Positions 1-7,918 of a DNA stretch of 43,355 nucleotides are shown here, piece after piece. Numbering within the stretch: position 1 is the stretch's first letter; every line of letters starts with the position of its first letter. A program made the position numbers and the translations under genes. The notes beneath the pieces were generated by a model. It was given only the letters and a program-made list of their open reading frames with translations. It made no database searches and was not told the DNA's origin. Source of the stretch: an uncultured Lachnospiraceae bacterium (GTDB lineage Bacteria; Bacillota; Clostridia; Lachnospirales; Lachnospiraceae); contig CAMWHY010000006.1 of NCBI GenBank assembly GCA_947174185.1, positions 1 through 43,355 on the forward strand. Reading direction: 5' to 3'.

Positions 1-3
1 TAG

Positions 4-222
4 GAATATGCAACAGATTTTCTGCGGTCGATCTTTGATCAGGATAAAGAGAAAGCGATCCGCCGGAATATGGTTTATATAGGCCGGGATTATCAGAAAA
101 AGCTAAAAGATGACAAGCAGATTGAAGAAGTTCTGAATGTAGTAAAAAAACCGATGCATCTTTATCATAAAAAGGTTGCACAGTGGAAGTCGGTAAGAAA
201 CCGAAAAAAGGAAGACAGATAG
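4..222 (+). CDS. C-terminal coding-like fragment at window edge, unidentified
   Basis: The first reading frame is open from base 4 to a TAG at 220-222. It encodes about 72 lysine- and glutamate-rich residues ending in a basic tail (RNRKKEDR). The other two plus frames are closed within about 100 bases, so this frame is the most coding-like. Bases 1-3 are themselves an in-frame TAG and there is no good start near base 4. The only ATG is at 70, with no convincing ribosome-binding site. It could be the tail of a gene broken by a nonsense or frameshift change, or a short ORF from 70. I do not recognise a family. It precedes the glycosyltransferase at 253 by 30 bases. Confidence 0.3.
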   Translation, partial: EYATDFLRSIFDQDKEKAIRRNMVYIGRDYQKKLKDDKQIEEVLNVVKKPMHLYHKKVAQWKSVRNRKKEDR

Positions 223-252
223 GATAAGGTAAAATAAAACCGGAGAAAGGAC

Positions 253-1638
253 ATGGTTGCTAAGATGGCAGAAAGTGGATACCAACAGGAAAAAAACTGG
301 TATAGAATTATGATGATCATGAATGCTGTTTTCTTTTTCCTGCTGCATCTGACCTTTGTGGGATTTACAAATGATGATGCGTATTTTGTTGTTGTCAGAA
401 GCCAGTGGGATTCTCTCTTTGAGCTTCTGGTAGACCGATATCTGACGGATTCTTCCAGAGTGCTTTCCGAAGCATTGCTTTTTACGTTGGTTAAGATGCC
501 GTTTTTCGTATGGCAGGTGCTGGATACCTTGATTTGTATTCTGGTATATCACTGTCTGACAGTATTGCTGGTAAATGATAAACAGAATAGGGGAAATATC
601 ATTGTATTTCTTGCATTTGCATCTTACCCTTATATGCATATGGGTTCTGCCGGATGGATATGTACTTCGTTAAATTATATGTGGCCTCTGGCGACGCTGT
701 TATATGCGTTGAGCGGCGCTTTCCGCAGATACCGCGGCGAGAAGATTCCTGCTTGGAAATATCCGCTTTATCTTGCGGCTATGATCTTTACTGCAAATTG
801 TGAGCAGTCAGCGGTGATGCTGGTTATGACATTTGCAATGGCATTCGTTTTTGCTGTCATGGATAAAAAAGGTAAATGGTATGAACTGGCAGCAGTTTTG
901 ATCGGCGTTGCGGGGGTCTTGTTTGCTATGCTTGCTCCCGGCAACGATGAACGGACGATCATGGAGGCGGAGAATTGGATGCCGGAATTTTTTGACCTGA
1001 ATTTGCTGGAAAAAGCCCGGCTTTGTTCGGTTTTTGTGTTTGAACATTTTGTAATGATCCCGGATGTGATATTTTTTCTGTTTGCGTTGCTTTTGGCACT
1101 TTGCGGGGCAGGCAGGGGAGAGGGCACTGACGGTAGTAAAAGCAACGGTTTTGATCGTGTGATGGCTTTCCTTCCGCTTGCTGTGGATGTTATCTTTACC
1201 GGTTGTTATTTCATAAAAGATTTTATCATTGGCCATAAGACCAGATATGATTTTACAACTCCGGCGATTTATATGGAAGATTTTCAGACGGCATTCCTAC
1301 AGATTTCAGAAGTATTGGGGCTGATCCTGTTTATTGTGGCGTCCGTTTATACGATATGGAGAGTGATTCCAGAACTTCGGAAAAAACTGATTATGATCTG
1401 GGCGCTTGGGTGCGGTTTTGCGGTGCGGATGGCGCTGATGCTTTCTCCTACGATGTTTGCTTCCTGGCACAGGACGCTGATTTTTATGTATTTTGCATTT
1501 ATTTATTGTATTGTTATTCTTATAGGCATGTGCAGGAAGCAGTGGAAAAGGCGGTTAATATATGGTATTCTGGTTATTGGTGTGCTCGTAAATCTGATCC
1601 TGACGGTGGGACTGCAGATACGTAAGTACGCGGGGTGA
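253..1638 (+). CDS. GtrII-like / DUF6056-like polytopic membrane glycosyltransferase
   Basis: A 461-residue polytopic membrane protein with roughly ten hydrophobic segments from residue 17 onward. An acidic motif, NDDAYF, lies just after the first membrane segment, as in GT-C type enzymes that use polyprenyl-phosphate sugars. DSSRVLSEALLF and NYMWPL follow, a pattern I associate with GtrII/DUF6056-like proteins. The start is supported by GGAGAAAGG at 242-250, two bases before the ATG. The next gene, 21 bases downstream, is a GtrB-like glycosyltransferase, so the pair probably makes a lipid-linked sugar and then adds it to a glycan outside the membrane. The sugar and acceptor cannot be read from sequence, and no GtrA-type flippase is visible. 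Confidence 0.7.
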   Translation: MVAKMAESGYQQEKNWYRIMMIMNAVFFFLLHLTFVGFTNDDAYFVVVRSQWDSLFELLVDRYLTDSSRVLSEALLFTLVKMPFFVWQVLDTLICILVYHCLTVLLVNDKQNRGNIIVFLAFASYPYMHMGSAGWICTSLNYMWPLATLLYALSGAFRRYRGEKIPAWKYPLYLAAMIFTANCEQSAVMLVMTFAMAFVFAVMDKKGKWYELAAVLIGVAGVLFAMLAPGNDERTIMEAENWMPEFFDLNLLEKARLCSVFVFEHFVMIPDVIFFLFALLLALCGAGRGEGTDGSKSNGFDRVMAFLPLAVDVIFTGCYFIKDFIIGHKTRYDFTTPAIYMEDFQTAFLQISEVLGLILFIVASVYTIWRVIPELRKKLIMIWALGCGFAVRMALMLSPTMFASWHRTLIFMYFAFIYCIVILIGMCRKQWKRRLIYGILVIGVLVNLILTVGLQIRKYAG

Positions 1639-1659
1639 TTGGGAAAGAGGAGGTCAAGG

Positions 1660-2574
1660 ATGAGTTTATTATCAATTATTGTGCCCTGTTATAATGAAGA
1701 AGAATCTCTGGAGATCTTTTATCATACCGTACAGGAGACACTAAAACCTCTAAAGATGGACATAGAATATATTTTTGTGGATGATGGTTCTATAGACGGT
1801 ACGCTTTCCAAGCTAAAAAACCTTCATAAAGCGAAAGGGCATGTTCATTATGTTTCTTTTTCCCGTAACTTTGGAAAAGAGGCGGCGGTTTTTGCCGGCC
1901 TTCGGGAATCCCGTGGGGATGCGGTTGTAGTGCTGGACGCAGATCTACAGCATCCGCCTTCGGTGATTTTAGAGATGGCTGCGTTATGGGAGGATGGCTA
2001 TGAGGTGATCGAAGGAAAAAAGAGTAACCGCGGCAGGGAATCTTTTCTCCATAAGCTGATGGCAGCTACTTTTTATAAGATGATCAGTGGATTTATGAAG
2101 ATGGATATGAACGACTCCTCGGATTATAAATTTATGGACAGGAAGGTAGTGGACGTACTGTGCAGTTTAAAAGAGAGAAATACTTTTTTCAGGGCGCTCT
2201 CTTTCTGGACAGGCTTTAAGACCGTTGGCGTAACATATGCAGTGCAGGAACGGACGGTGGGAAAGACAAAATGGTCGCCGACTGCTCTTGTAAAGTATGC
2301 CTGTAACAATTTGATCTCATTTACTGTTGCCCCATTATATATGATCGTGACTGTGGGATTGTTGTTTTTTGTGATTGGACTGGCCCTTGCGATTGATGCT
2401 GTTGTGGATCATTATATGGGAATTGCCGTAGAGGGATATCCCACGCTGGTTATATTATTGGTTATTGCAACTGGATGTATTTTGTTTTCCATTGGGATCA
2501 CCGGAGTTTATATTGCAAAGATCTATGATGAGATCAAAGAAAGACCGCAGTATATTATTAGGGAAAGAGAATAA
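1660..2574 (+). CDS. GtrB-like polyprenyl-phosphate glycosyltransferase (GT2)
   Basis: A 304-residue GT2 enzyme of the GtrB/DPM1 group, which moves a sugar from a nucleotide donor to undecaprenyl phosphate at the inner face of the membrane. The GT-A domain shows IIVPCYNEE at the N-terminus, DDGSIDGT at about 41-48 and DADLQHPP at 93-100. RTVGKTKWS and two C-terminal membrane segments (about 225-248 and 260-283) follow, as in GtrB. Start choice: a TTG at 1639 is in frame, but the ATG at 1660 has AGAGGAGGT seven bases upstream and begins directly with the conserved strand. It sits between the GtrII-like protein and the MBOAT gene, consistent with one decoration operon. Confidence 0.88.
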   Translation: MSLLSIIVPCYNEEESLEIFYHTVQETLKPLKMDIEYIFVDDGSIDGTLSKLKNLHKAKGHVHYVSFSRNFGKEAAVFAGLRESRGDAVVVLDADLQHPPSVILEMAALWEDGYEVIEGKKSNRGRESFLHKLMAATFYKMISGFMKMDMNDSSDYKFMDRKVVDVLCSLKERNTFFRALSFWTGFKTVGVTYAVQERTVGKTKWSPTALVKYACNNLISFTVAPLYMIVTVGLLFFVIGLALAIDAVVDHYMGIAVEGYPTLVILLVIATGCILFSIGITGVYIAKIYDEIKERPQYIIRERE

Positions 2575-2581
2575 TTTTGTG

Positions 2582-2629
2582 CCTGCGGCAGTATGAATCC
2601 GCAGGTTACGGAAAGGCATAGTTAAAAAT
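2582..2629 (+). repeat. Hairpin plus GGAAAGG leader repeat, copy 1
   Basis: CCTGCGG (2582-2588) and CCGCAGG (2599-2605) form a perfect 7-bp hairpin. GTTACGGAAAGGCATAGTTA follows, leading to the ATG at 2630 with exactly 13 bases after GGAAAGG (2610-2616). Closely related sequence precedes the genes at 34766 and 42246 with the same spacing, and an orphan copy lies near 27087. Confidence 0.7.
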
Positions 2630-4060
2630 ATGACTTTTACAACGATAGAATTTGCCGTATTTATGGCAGTTACATTTGTCATATATTATTTGACCCCCGG
2701 AAAGTTCCAATGGATCATTCTTCTTCTTGCCAATGGATATTTTTATTATCAGACAGGTTGGAAAAGTGCGTTTTTTCTGCTGGCGGTGGTCTTGGTTTCC
2801 TATGCCTTTGGTCTTTTGATTGAAAAGACCGGGCAAAAACAGTATGCTATTGCAGCGGCAGTGATCTTGTTTGTGCTGTTGTTATTTGTGATGCGTATGC
2901 CGTTTGCCAGTATGATTATGCCGCTGGGACTTTCTTTTTACACACTGCAATGCATCGGGTATTGTATTGAGGTACATCGGCAGACGGTTCCGGCAGAGAA
3001 AAATCTTTTGAAATATGCGTTATATATTTCGTTTTTTCCCCATGTTTTGCAGGGACCGTTTGCGGATTACAAGGAGTTAAGAGATCAGTTGCTTTCGCCG
3101 CATCGTTTCGATTATGATATGGCGCTTAGGGGATGTTATCGGATTGCCTTCGGACTGATGAAGAAACTGGTCATCGCTGACCGGATCGGATATGTAGTAG
3201 ATCAGGTATATGAGACGGGAGAAGGGTATTATGGAGTTACCGTCCTGATCGTTATGATTTTATACGCAATCCAGCTTTATACGGATTTCTCGGGTTATAT
3301 GGACATGGCGGTGGGTAGTGCGCTGTTGCTTGGCATCAAGATCCGGGAGAATTTTAATGTTCCCTACGGTTCCAAATCTATGTCGGAGTTTTGGCGCAGA
3401 TGGCATATCAGTCTGGGTCTGTGGTTTAAGAATTATGTCTTTTATCCGGTACAGAGAACAAAATTATGTGATAAGATCCGCAAAACCATGAAGAAAAAAA
3501 AGAACCGCTATGGAATGAATGTATTCCCTACGGTCATTTCATTGACTGCTGTATGGACACTGATCGGTTTGTGGCACGGATTTGATTGGAACTATCTTTG
3601 TTATGACTGGTTCTGCGGACTGATCATTATTTCTGCGGAACTGTTAAAACCGGTTTATGATAAGGTGAATCAGAGTGCGCCGAAGATATTTGCCTCCAGA
3701 TGGATGGATATGCTTCGTACTCTCAGGACATTTTTGCTGGTTTCTTTCAGTTTTCTATTTTTTCGCCCGGATACCATGGAAGTGACCATGAGAATGATGC
3801 GGAATCTGTTTACGCAGCCTTATGTATATCAGGCGGCGGAATTTATCTATTGGAATGTTTATGATCTGTTTTTGATTGCTGTTCCACTGCTGATCCTTGG
3901 TGTGGTGGATGGTATGAAATACAAAGGAATCGATGTTTATGAAAGATTTCACAGGTTTCCGGCGGTGGTGCGCTACGCAGCCTATGTGGGAGGCGTATTG
4001 CTGATCTATATTACAAAAGGAGATATGTCCAGCGGGGGATTTGCATACTACGTATTTTAA
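2630..4060 (+). CDS. MBOAT family O-acyltransferase (DltB/AlgI-like)
   Basis: A 476-residue membrane-bound O-acyltransferase with many hydrophobic segments. Family marks are LSFYTLQCIGY near 103-113, PHVLQGPFADY near 138, FWRRWHISLGLWF near 260, and the invariant histidine in GLWHGFDWN at about residue 316. DltB and AlgI relatives move acyl groups across the membrane and transfer them to an exported glycan with help from an SGNH-like partner. That partner is the next gene (32 bases downstream). The start follows the repeat leader at 2582-2629. The ACP-based gene set from 5264 is a plausible acyl supplier, but this link is inference; acetyl-CoA is the more usual donor in AlgI-like systems. Confidence 0.9.
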   Translation: MTFTTIEFAVFMAVTFVIYYLTPGKFQWIILLLANGYFYYQTGWKSAFFLLAVVLVSYAFGLLIEKTGQKQYAIAAAVILFVLLLFVMRMPFASMIMPLGLSFYTLQCIGYCIEVHRQTVPAEKNLLKYALYISFFPHVLQGPFADYKELRDQLLSPHRFDYDMALRGCYRIAFGLMKKLVIADRIGYVVDQVYETGEGYYGVTVLIVMILYAIQLYTDFSGYMDMAVGSALLLGIKIRENFNVPYGSKSMSEFWRRWHISLGLWFKNYVFYPVQRTKLCDKIRKTMKKKKNRYGMNVFPTVISLTAVWTLIGLWHGFDWNYLCYDWFCGLIIISAELLKPVYDKVNQSAPKIFASRWMDMLRTLRTFLLVSFSFLFFRPDTMEVTMRMMRNLFTQPYVYQAAEFIYWNVYDLFLIAVPLLILGVVDGMKYKGIDVYERFHRFPAVVRYAAYVGGVLLIYITKGDMSSGGFAYYVF

Positions 4061-4092
4061 GTAGGCTGTGAAGTTTTGAAAGAGGTTATGAA

Positions 4093-5070
4093 TTGAAAAA
4101 ATTTTCATTGTTTATTATAAAGTTTATAATCGTGCTGGGATTGGCGTATGGTGCATATTATGGGCTATTCTGGTTTTTATGGCAGTCTGAGATCTGCCCT
4201 GATGCCTATGATCATGCGTATCAAAAGGCATTGCTTTTACAGTATCAGGCATTGGCGGAGGAAGGCAGGGAGCCGGAAGTGATTGTATTTGGCTCCTCTT
4301 ATGTACCCTTTGGCATTGACGTATCCGTGATGGAGGAGGAGCTGGACAGACCTGTTCAGATCCTTGGCATCGAGGCGGGAATCGGAATCCCGGTTTTGGT
4401 AGATATCTTATACGAGACGGCAAAGCCGGGGGATACGATCGTCTATATGCTTGGAAAGTCTAATTGGTATAACGAGGACTTTATGGTAATTTCCGCTGCC
4501 CTGGAAAGCGATAAGGAACGGCTGGCGCACTATTGGAGCCTGCGGGAAGGAACACTGGACGACTATCGCAATAAAATGATCTGGCGAAAGCTGTACACTT
4601 TATTTGCCGGTGATCTGGTGGAGATTGTCCGTTCCGGGATATCTAAAAATGAACAGGTGTATTCTCTGGATTCCTTTGATGAGAGAGGTAATATGACAGC
4701 TCTTAGGGAGGGTAACCTGATTGGAACCGAGGTATCTCCCACAGATACTTTGTGCTTTGAGGATATGGAACTGGAAACGATGGATATGCTGAATGAATTT
4801 GCACTCTGGTGTCAGAAACGGGATGTAACCTTTGTGATAGCATATTCGATGACCATCGACGGTTCTTTGATTGAAACGGAGGAAGAACTGGCGCAGTACC
4901 ATGAACAGATGACGGATTATATGTGGCCGGATATTCTGGGTGTGCCGCAGGATTATTTCCTGCCGGTAGAATATTTTTATAATCACACAGCCCATTTGAA
5001 TTCTGAGGGTGCGGCAGCATATTCCAGAATCTTGTCGGAGAAGCTGTTGGAATATGAAGGAATCCGTTGA
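4093..5070 (+). CDS. SGNH-like membrane-anchored partner of MBOAT (DltD/AlgJ-like)
   Basis: A 325-residue protein with one N-terminal membrane segment (about 6-28) and an external domain of SGNH-hydrolase style. VIVFGSSYVPFGID (about 64-76) supplies a candidate serine in block I, and NHTAHLNSEGA near 297-307 carries the histidine expected at the C-terminal block. Such proteins accompany MBOAT enzymes in D-alanylation, alginate acetylation and related pathways. The start is a TTG at 4093 with GAAAGAGG (4078-4085) seven bases upstream; the nearby ATG at 4088 is followed at once by a stop. The usual D-x-x-H is not exact here (N-x-x-x-H), so catalysis is not certain. It lies directly behind the MBOAT gene. 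Confidence 0.75.
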   Translation: MKKFSLFIIKFIIVLGLAYGAYYGLFWFLWQSEICPDAYDHAYQKALLLQYQALAEEGREPEVIVFGSSYVPFGIDVSVMEEELDRPVQILGIEAGIGIPVLVDILYETAKPGDTIVYMLGKSNWYNEDFMVISAALESDKERLAHYWSLREGTLDDYRNKMIWRKLYTLFAGDLVEIVRSGISKNEQVYSLDSFDERGNMTALREGNLIGTEVSPTDTLCFEDMELETMDMLNEFALWCQKRDVTFVIAYSMTIDGSLIETEEELAQYHEQMTDYMWPDILGVPQDYFLPVEYFYNHTAHLNSEGAAAYSRILSEKLLEYEGIR

Positions 5071-5113
5071 TTTTAGAAGTATAATGATTTGTTCTCTAGA
5101 CCTGCCTATGAGG

Positions 5114-5208
5114 TTTGCATAACTCGAAGTTTGAACATATATGTTTCAAAAATGATTGCATTTATGCTGTTTTTGAAACATATATGTTCAAACAAAGAGT
5201 TATGTAAA
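5114..5208. repeat. Long imperfect inverted repeat (39-nt arms, 17-nt loop)
   Basis: The left arm (5114-5152) and right arm (5170-5208) are reverse complements at 35 of 39 positions, with a 17-base loop. The shared core, TTTGAACATATATGTTTCAAA, is itself nearly palindromic. There is no T-run after it, so it is not a standard terminator. It separates the MBOAT module from the FkbH gene. A TATAAT at 5239-5244 lies just downstream, but I see no good -35 at 17 bases. Confidence 0.85.
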
Positions 5209-5263
5209 TCGGACTAAACTGTTTTGTAATTACCTAAATATAATAAGTAGTAGAGGAATTGTA

Positions 5264-7006
5264 ATGATACCATCATTTTTACAGTTGAAGAAGAATAGCA
5301 AAAAAGATAAAAGTGGTCTGCCCGGATATCGTATGGTTCTTGTGGGGGACTGTGCGACGCAGCATATCGCGCAGGCAGTTTCCGGATATGCTTACGAGGA
5401 AGGAATCGGTCTGGAGCTTCTGGATACGGATTATGATCAGATCTTTGCACAGGTGATGGATCCGGATTCAGAGCTTTATCAATATCAGGCGGATGCAATC
5501 CTGATCGTGATGTGCACAGAAAAGCTGTATGAAGCATATTGTGGGGCGCCGGTGGGCGACAGGGACAGATTTGCGGCGGAGAAATATGAGGAGATATGCA
5601 GGATCTGGAAAAGGCTGCAGGAATACAGCCATCCGGAAACAGGCAGAAAAATGAAGATCCTGCAGTTTAATTTTGCGGAAGCAGACGACAGATGCTTTGG
5701 TAATTATGCAAACCGTGTGGAATCTTCCTTCCTTTGGCAGCTTAGAAAATTAAATACTCTTTTGATGCAGGGAGCCCAGAGCGAGGAAATATATCTTGTA
5801 GATATTTCTTATGTGCAGAACCTGCTTGGAAGAAAACAGTTCCATGATGAAAAACTTTATTATCTGGCTAAGATGCCTTTTTCTACGGAGGCGCTTCCGG
5901 CGGTCGCAAGGGAAGTAATCGGCATCGTAAAAGCGGTTATGGCCAGAATCAAAAAATGCGTGATTCTTGATCTTGACCAGACATTATGGGGCGGTGTGAT
6001 CGGGGACGACGGTCTGGAAGGCATCCAGATCGGGGAACTTGGTATAGGACATGCATTTCAGGAATTCCAACTCTGGCTGAAGGAATTGACGAAACGCGGC
6101 ATTATATTGGCAGTGTGCAGTAAAAATGATGAGGAGAAAGCAAAGGAGCCATTTTTAAAGCATCCGGAGATGGTGCTGCGGCTGGAGGATATCGCGGTTT
6201 TTATTGCAAATTGGGAAGATAAAGCGGGTAATATCAGGAAAATCATAGAGACACTGAATCTTGGCATTGACAGCTTTGTATTTCTTGATGATAATCCATT
6301 TGAACGGAATCTGGTAAGAAGCATGCTGCCGGAGATTACCGTACCGGAGCTGCCGGAGGATCCGGCGCTGTATCTGTCTTATTTAAAGGAACTAAATCTG
6401 TTTGAGACAATTTCTTACAGTGAGGCGGATCAGGACAGGACAAGACAGTACCGTGAGGAAGCAGGAAGGACCTCTTTAAAACAGCAGTTTGCAACATATA
6501 CGGAATATCTTGAACATCTTGGTATGGTGGCAGAAGCGAAGCCCTTTGATGCATTTCATATCCCAAGGATCGCGCAGCTATCCCAGCGCTCCAATCAGTT
6601 TAATCTGCGCACGGTGCGGTACACGGAGGAGGAGGCAGCCAGACTTGCAGAGGACGATCGGTATATTACTTTGTATTTTACCCTGAGGGATAAGTTTGGC
6701 GATCATGGATTGATCAGCATAGTAGTCATGAAGAAAGAAGAAGATACGTTGTTTATTGAAAACTGGCTGATGAGCTGCAGGGTATTGAAGCGGACGATGG
6801 AAGCCTTTGTGGTCAATATAATGCTGGAAGAAGCCAAAAAGGCGGATGCGGTACGGGTTGTGGGAGAATATATCAAGACTCCTAAAAATGCAATGGTGGA
6901 GCATCTTTATGAAGAGATGGGATTTCAGCCGCTGGGAGAAGGAAAATATGAAATCATGACGGCTGCTTATCAGAAGCATGAAACATGGATAGAGCGTGGG
7001 GAATAA
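5264..7006 (+). CDS. FkbH-like HAD-IIIC family protein with SGNH-like N-domain and GNAT-like C-domain
   Basis: A 580-residue three-part protein. Residues 1-220 resemble the N-terminal SGNH-like part (VLVGDCATQHIAQ near 26-38). Residues 230-350 are the HAD phosphatase core with DLDQTLWGG (236-244), SKND (286-289), K320 and LDDNPFER (341-348). The C-terminal 150 residues look like an acyltransferase-type GNAT fold, with LSQRSNQFNLRT and a GDHGLIS motif. FkbH relatives load a glyceryl group from 1,3-bisphosphoglycerate onto an acyl carrier protein, releasing phosphate. An ACP gene follows 67 bases later, which supports that role. The start has AGAGGA seven bases upstream. The long inverted repeat at 5114-5208 precedes it. 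Confidence 0.88.
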   Translation: MIPSFLQLKKNSKKDKSGLPGYRMVLVGDCATQHIAQAVSGYAYEEGIGLELLDTDYDQIFAQVMDPDSELYQYQADAILIVMCTEKLYEAYCGAPVGDRDRFAAEKYEEICRIWKRLQEYSHPETGRKMKILQFNFAEADDRCFGNYANRVESSFLWQLRKLNTLLMQGAQSEEIYLVDISYVQNLLGRKQFHDEKLYYLAKMPFSTEALPAVAREVIGIVKAVMARIKKCVILDLDQTLWGGVIGDDGLEGIQIGELGIGHAFQEFQLWLKELTKRGIILAVCSKNDEEKAKEPFLKHPEMVLRLEDIAVFIANWEDKAGNIRKIIETLNLGIDSFVFLDDNPFERNLVRSMLPEITVPELPEDPALYLSYLKELNLFETISYSEADQDRTRQYREEAGRTSLKQQFATYTEYLEHLGMVAEAKPFDAFHIPRIAQLSQRSNQFNLRTVRYTEEEAARLAEDDRYITLYFTLRDKFGDHGLISIVVMKKEEDTLFIENWLMSCRVLKRTMEAFVVNIMLEEAKKADAVRVVGEYIKTPKNAMVEHLYEEMGFQPLGEGKYEIMTAAYQKHETWIERGE

Positions 7007-7016
7007 CAGTGGATGC

Positions 7017-7045
7017 TTGTGGTATACTAAAATATATGCTACACT
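7017..7045 (+). promoter_or_regulatory. Possible sigma-A promoter for ACP gene
   Basis: TTGTGG (7017-7022), a 17-base spacer, then TACACT (7040-7045), about 28 bases before the ACP start. Each box matches the consensus at four of six positions, so this is only a candidate. It could let the ACP be expressed apart from the FkbH gene. Confidence 0.4.
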
Positions 7046-7073
7046 ATAGAGGGTTATTGCAGGGAGGAGAATG

Positions 7074-7310
7074 ATGAGCAGAGAAGAGATTTTAAAAAAA
7101 GTAAATGATATTTTTCATGATGTATTTGATGATGATTCGATTGTTGTTGTAGAAGAGACCACGGCGGATGATGTGGAGGACTGGGACAGTCTGATGCATA
7201 TTACACTAATCTCTGAGGTGGAGTCGGCTTTTGGATTTAAGTTTCAGATGAAGGACGTTGTGGGGATGAAGAATGTGGGGGAAATGATCGATATTATACA
7301 AAGTCACTGA
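7074..7310 (+). CDS. Acyl carrier protein
   Basis: A 78-residue acidic protein of normal ACP length. The phosphopantetheine attachment motif is WDSL (DWDSLMHITL, serine near residue 40), followed by an acidic helix (ISEVESAFGFKF), as expected for docking to partner enzymes. Two ATG codons lie at 7071 and 7074; the ribosome-binding site AGGGAGGAG (7061-7069) gives better spacing to 7074. It is flanked by FkbH, MaoC and SDR genes, so it is more likely a dedicated ACP for this locus than the fatty-acid AcpP. A 4'-phosphopantetheinyl transferase must act on it from elsewhere in the genome. Confidence 0.92.
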   Translation: MSREEILKKVNDIFHDVFDDDSIVVVEETTADDVEDWDSLMHITLISEVESAFGFKFQMKDVVGMKNVGEMIDIIQSH

Positions 7311-7381
7311 AATTATGTCTTTAGGCAGCTTAGGGATCGTTTAGGTAGATGATCCTGAAAAAGAAAGGCTGGTTTTAATAG

Positions 7382-7798
7382 ATGAATCATTTTTTGCTGG
7401 AAGAATTGACTATGGGGATGACAGAATCCTTTCAGGTAACTGTCACAAGAGAAATGCAGGAACAGTTTACCGTTCTTTCGGGGGATGTCAATCCGATGCA
7501 TCTGACGGAAGCGTATGCCAGGGAACACGGATATGAACACAGGCTTGTTTATGGGATGCTTACGGCATCCTTTTATTCGACTTTGGTAGGCGTATATCTG
7601 CCCGGAGAACATTGTATTTTTCACGAGATCCATACAACGTTTAATGCGCCTGTCTATGAGGGTGACGAACTGACGGTGACGGGAGAGATCGTGGAGATTC
7701 ATGAGGGATTTCAAAGAGTAAAAATAAAGGCATATATTAAAAATGCGAAAGGAAAGAAAGTATCGAGAGCAACGATTGTTGTTGGGTGTAAAGCATGA
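7382..7798 (+). CDS. MaoC-like (R)-enoyl-ACP/CoA hydratase
   Basis: A 138-residue hot-dog fold protein. SGDVNPMH (33-40) is the hydratase motif with the catalytic aspartate and histidine. It is followed by the typical YGMLTASFYSTLVGVYLPG segment and the strand pattern VYEGDELTVTGEIVE. Single-domain MaoC proteins reversibly hydrate trans-2-enoyl thioesters to (R)-3-hydroxyacyl thioesters. The ribosome-binding site is weak (AGAAAGG, 13 bases before the ATG); an in-frame ATG at 7412 would leave the motif intact, so the exact start is uncertain. It lies between the ACP and SDR genes, suggesting that it acts on an ACP-bound acyl group. Confidence 0.88.
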   Translation: MNHFLLEELTMGMTESFQVTVTREMQEQFTVLSGDVNPMHLTEAYAREHGYEHRLVYGMLTASFYSTLVGVYLPGEHCIFHEIHTTFNAPVYEGDELTVTGEIVEIHEGFQRVKIKAYIKNAKGKKVSRATIVVGCKA

Positions 7799-7918
7799 TC
7801 CTGTAAGGGTTGGCGATTTTATAGCAGAACAGTTAAAAATGGGTATTATGAGATAGGGTCTCTAAACATATGGTTAAAAGAAGTCATGTGGAATATGACA
7901 GAAAGGTAGCTATAAGGT

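Noticed and set aside
151-222. Edge fragment as a specific transporter or glycosyltransferase tail
   Set aside because: The basic tail is too short and generic for any family assignment.
103-639. Long open frame on the minus strand opposite the start of the GtrII-like gene
   Set aside because: It overlaps a well-supported plus-strand gene with a good ribosome-binding site, and its product is histidine- and cysteine-rich with no family pattern.
5114-5208. Inverted repeats as the ends of a phase-variable promoter
   Set aside because: The segment between the arms is only 17 bases, too short to hold a promoter, and no recombinase gene is nearby.
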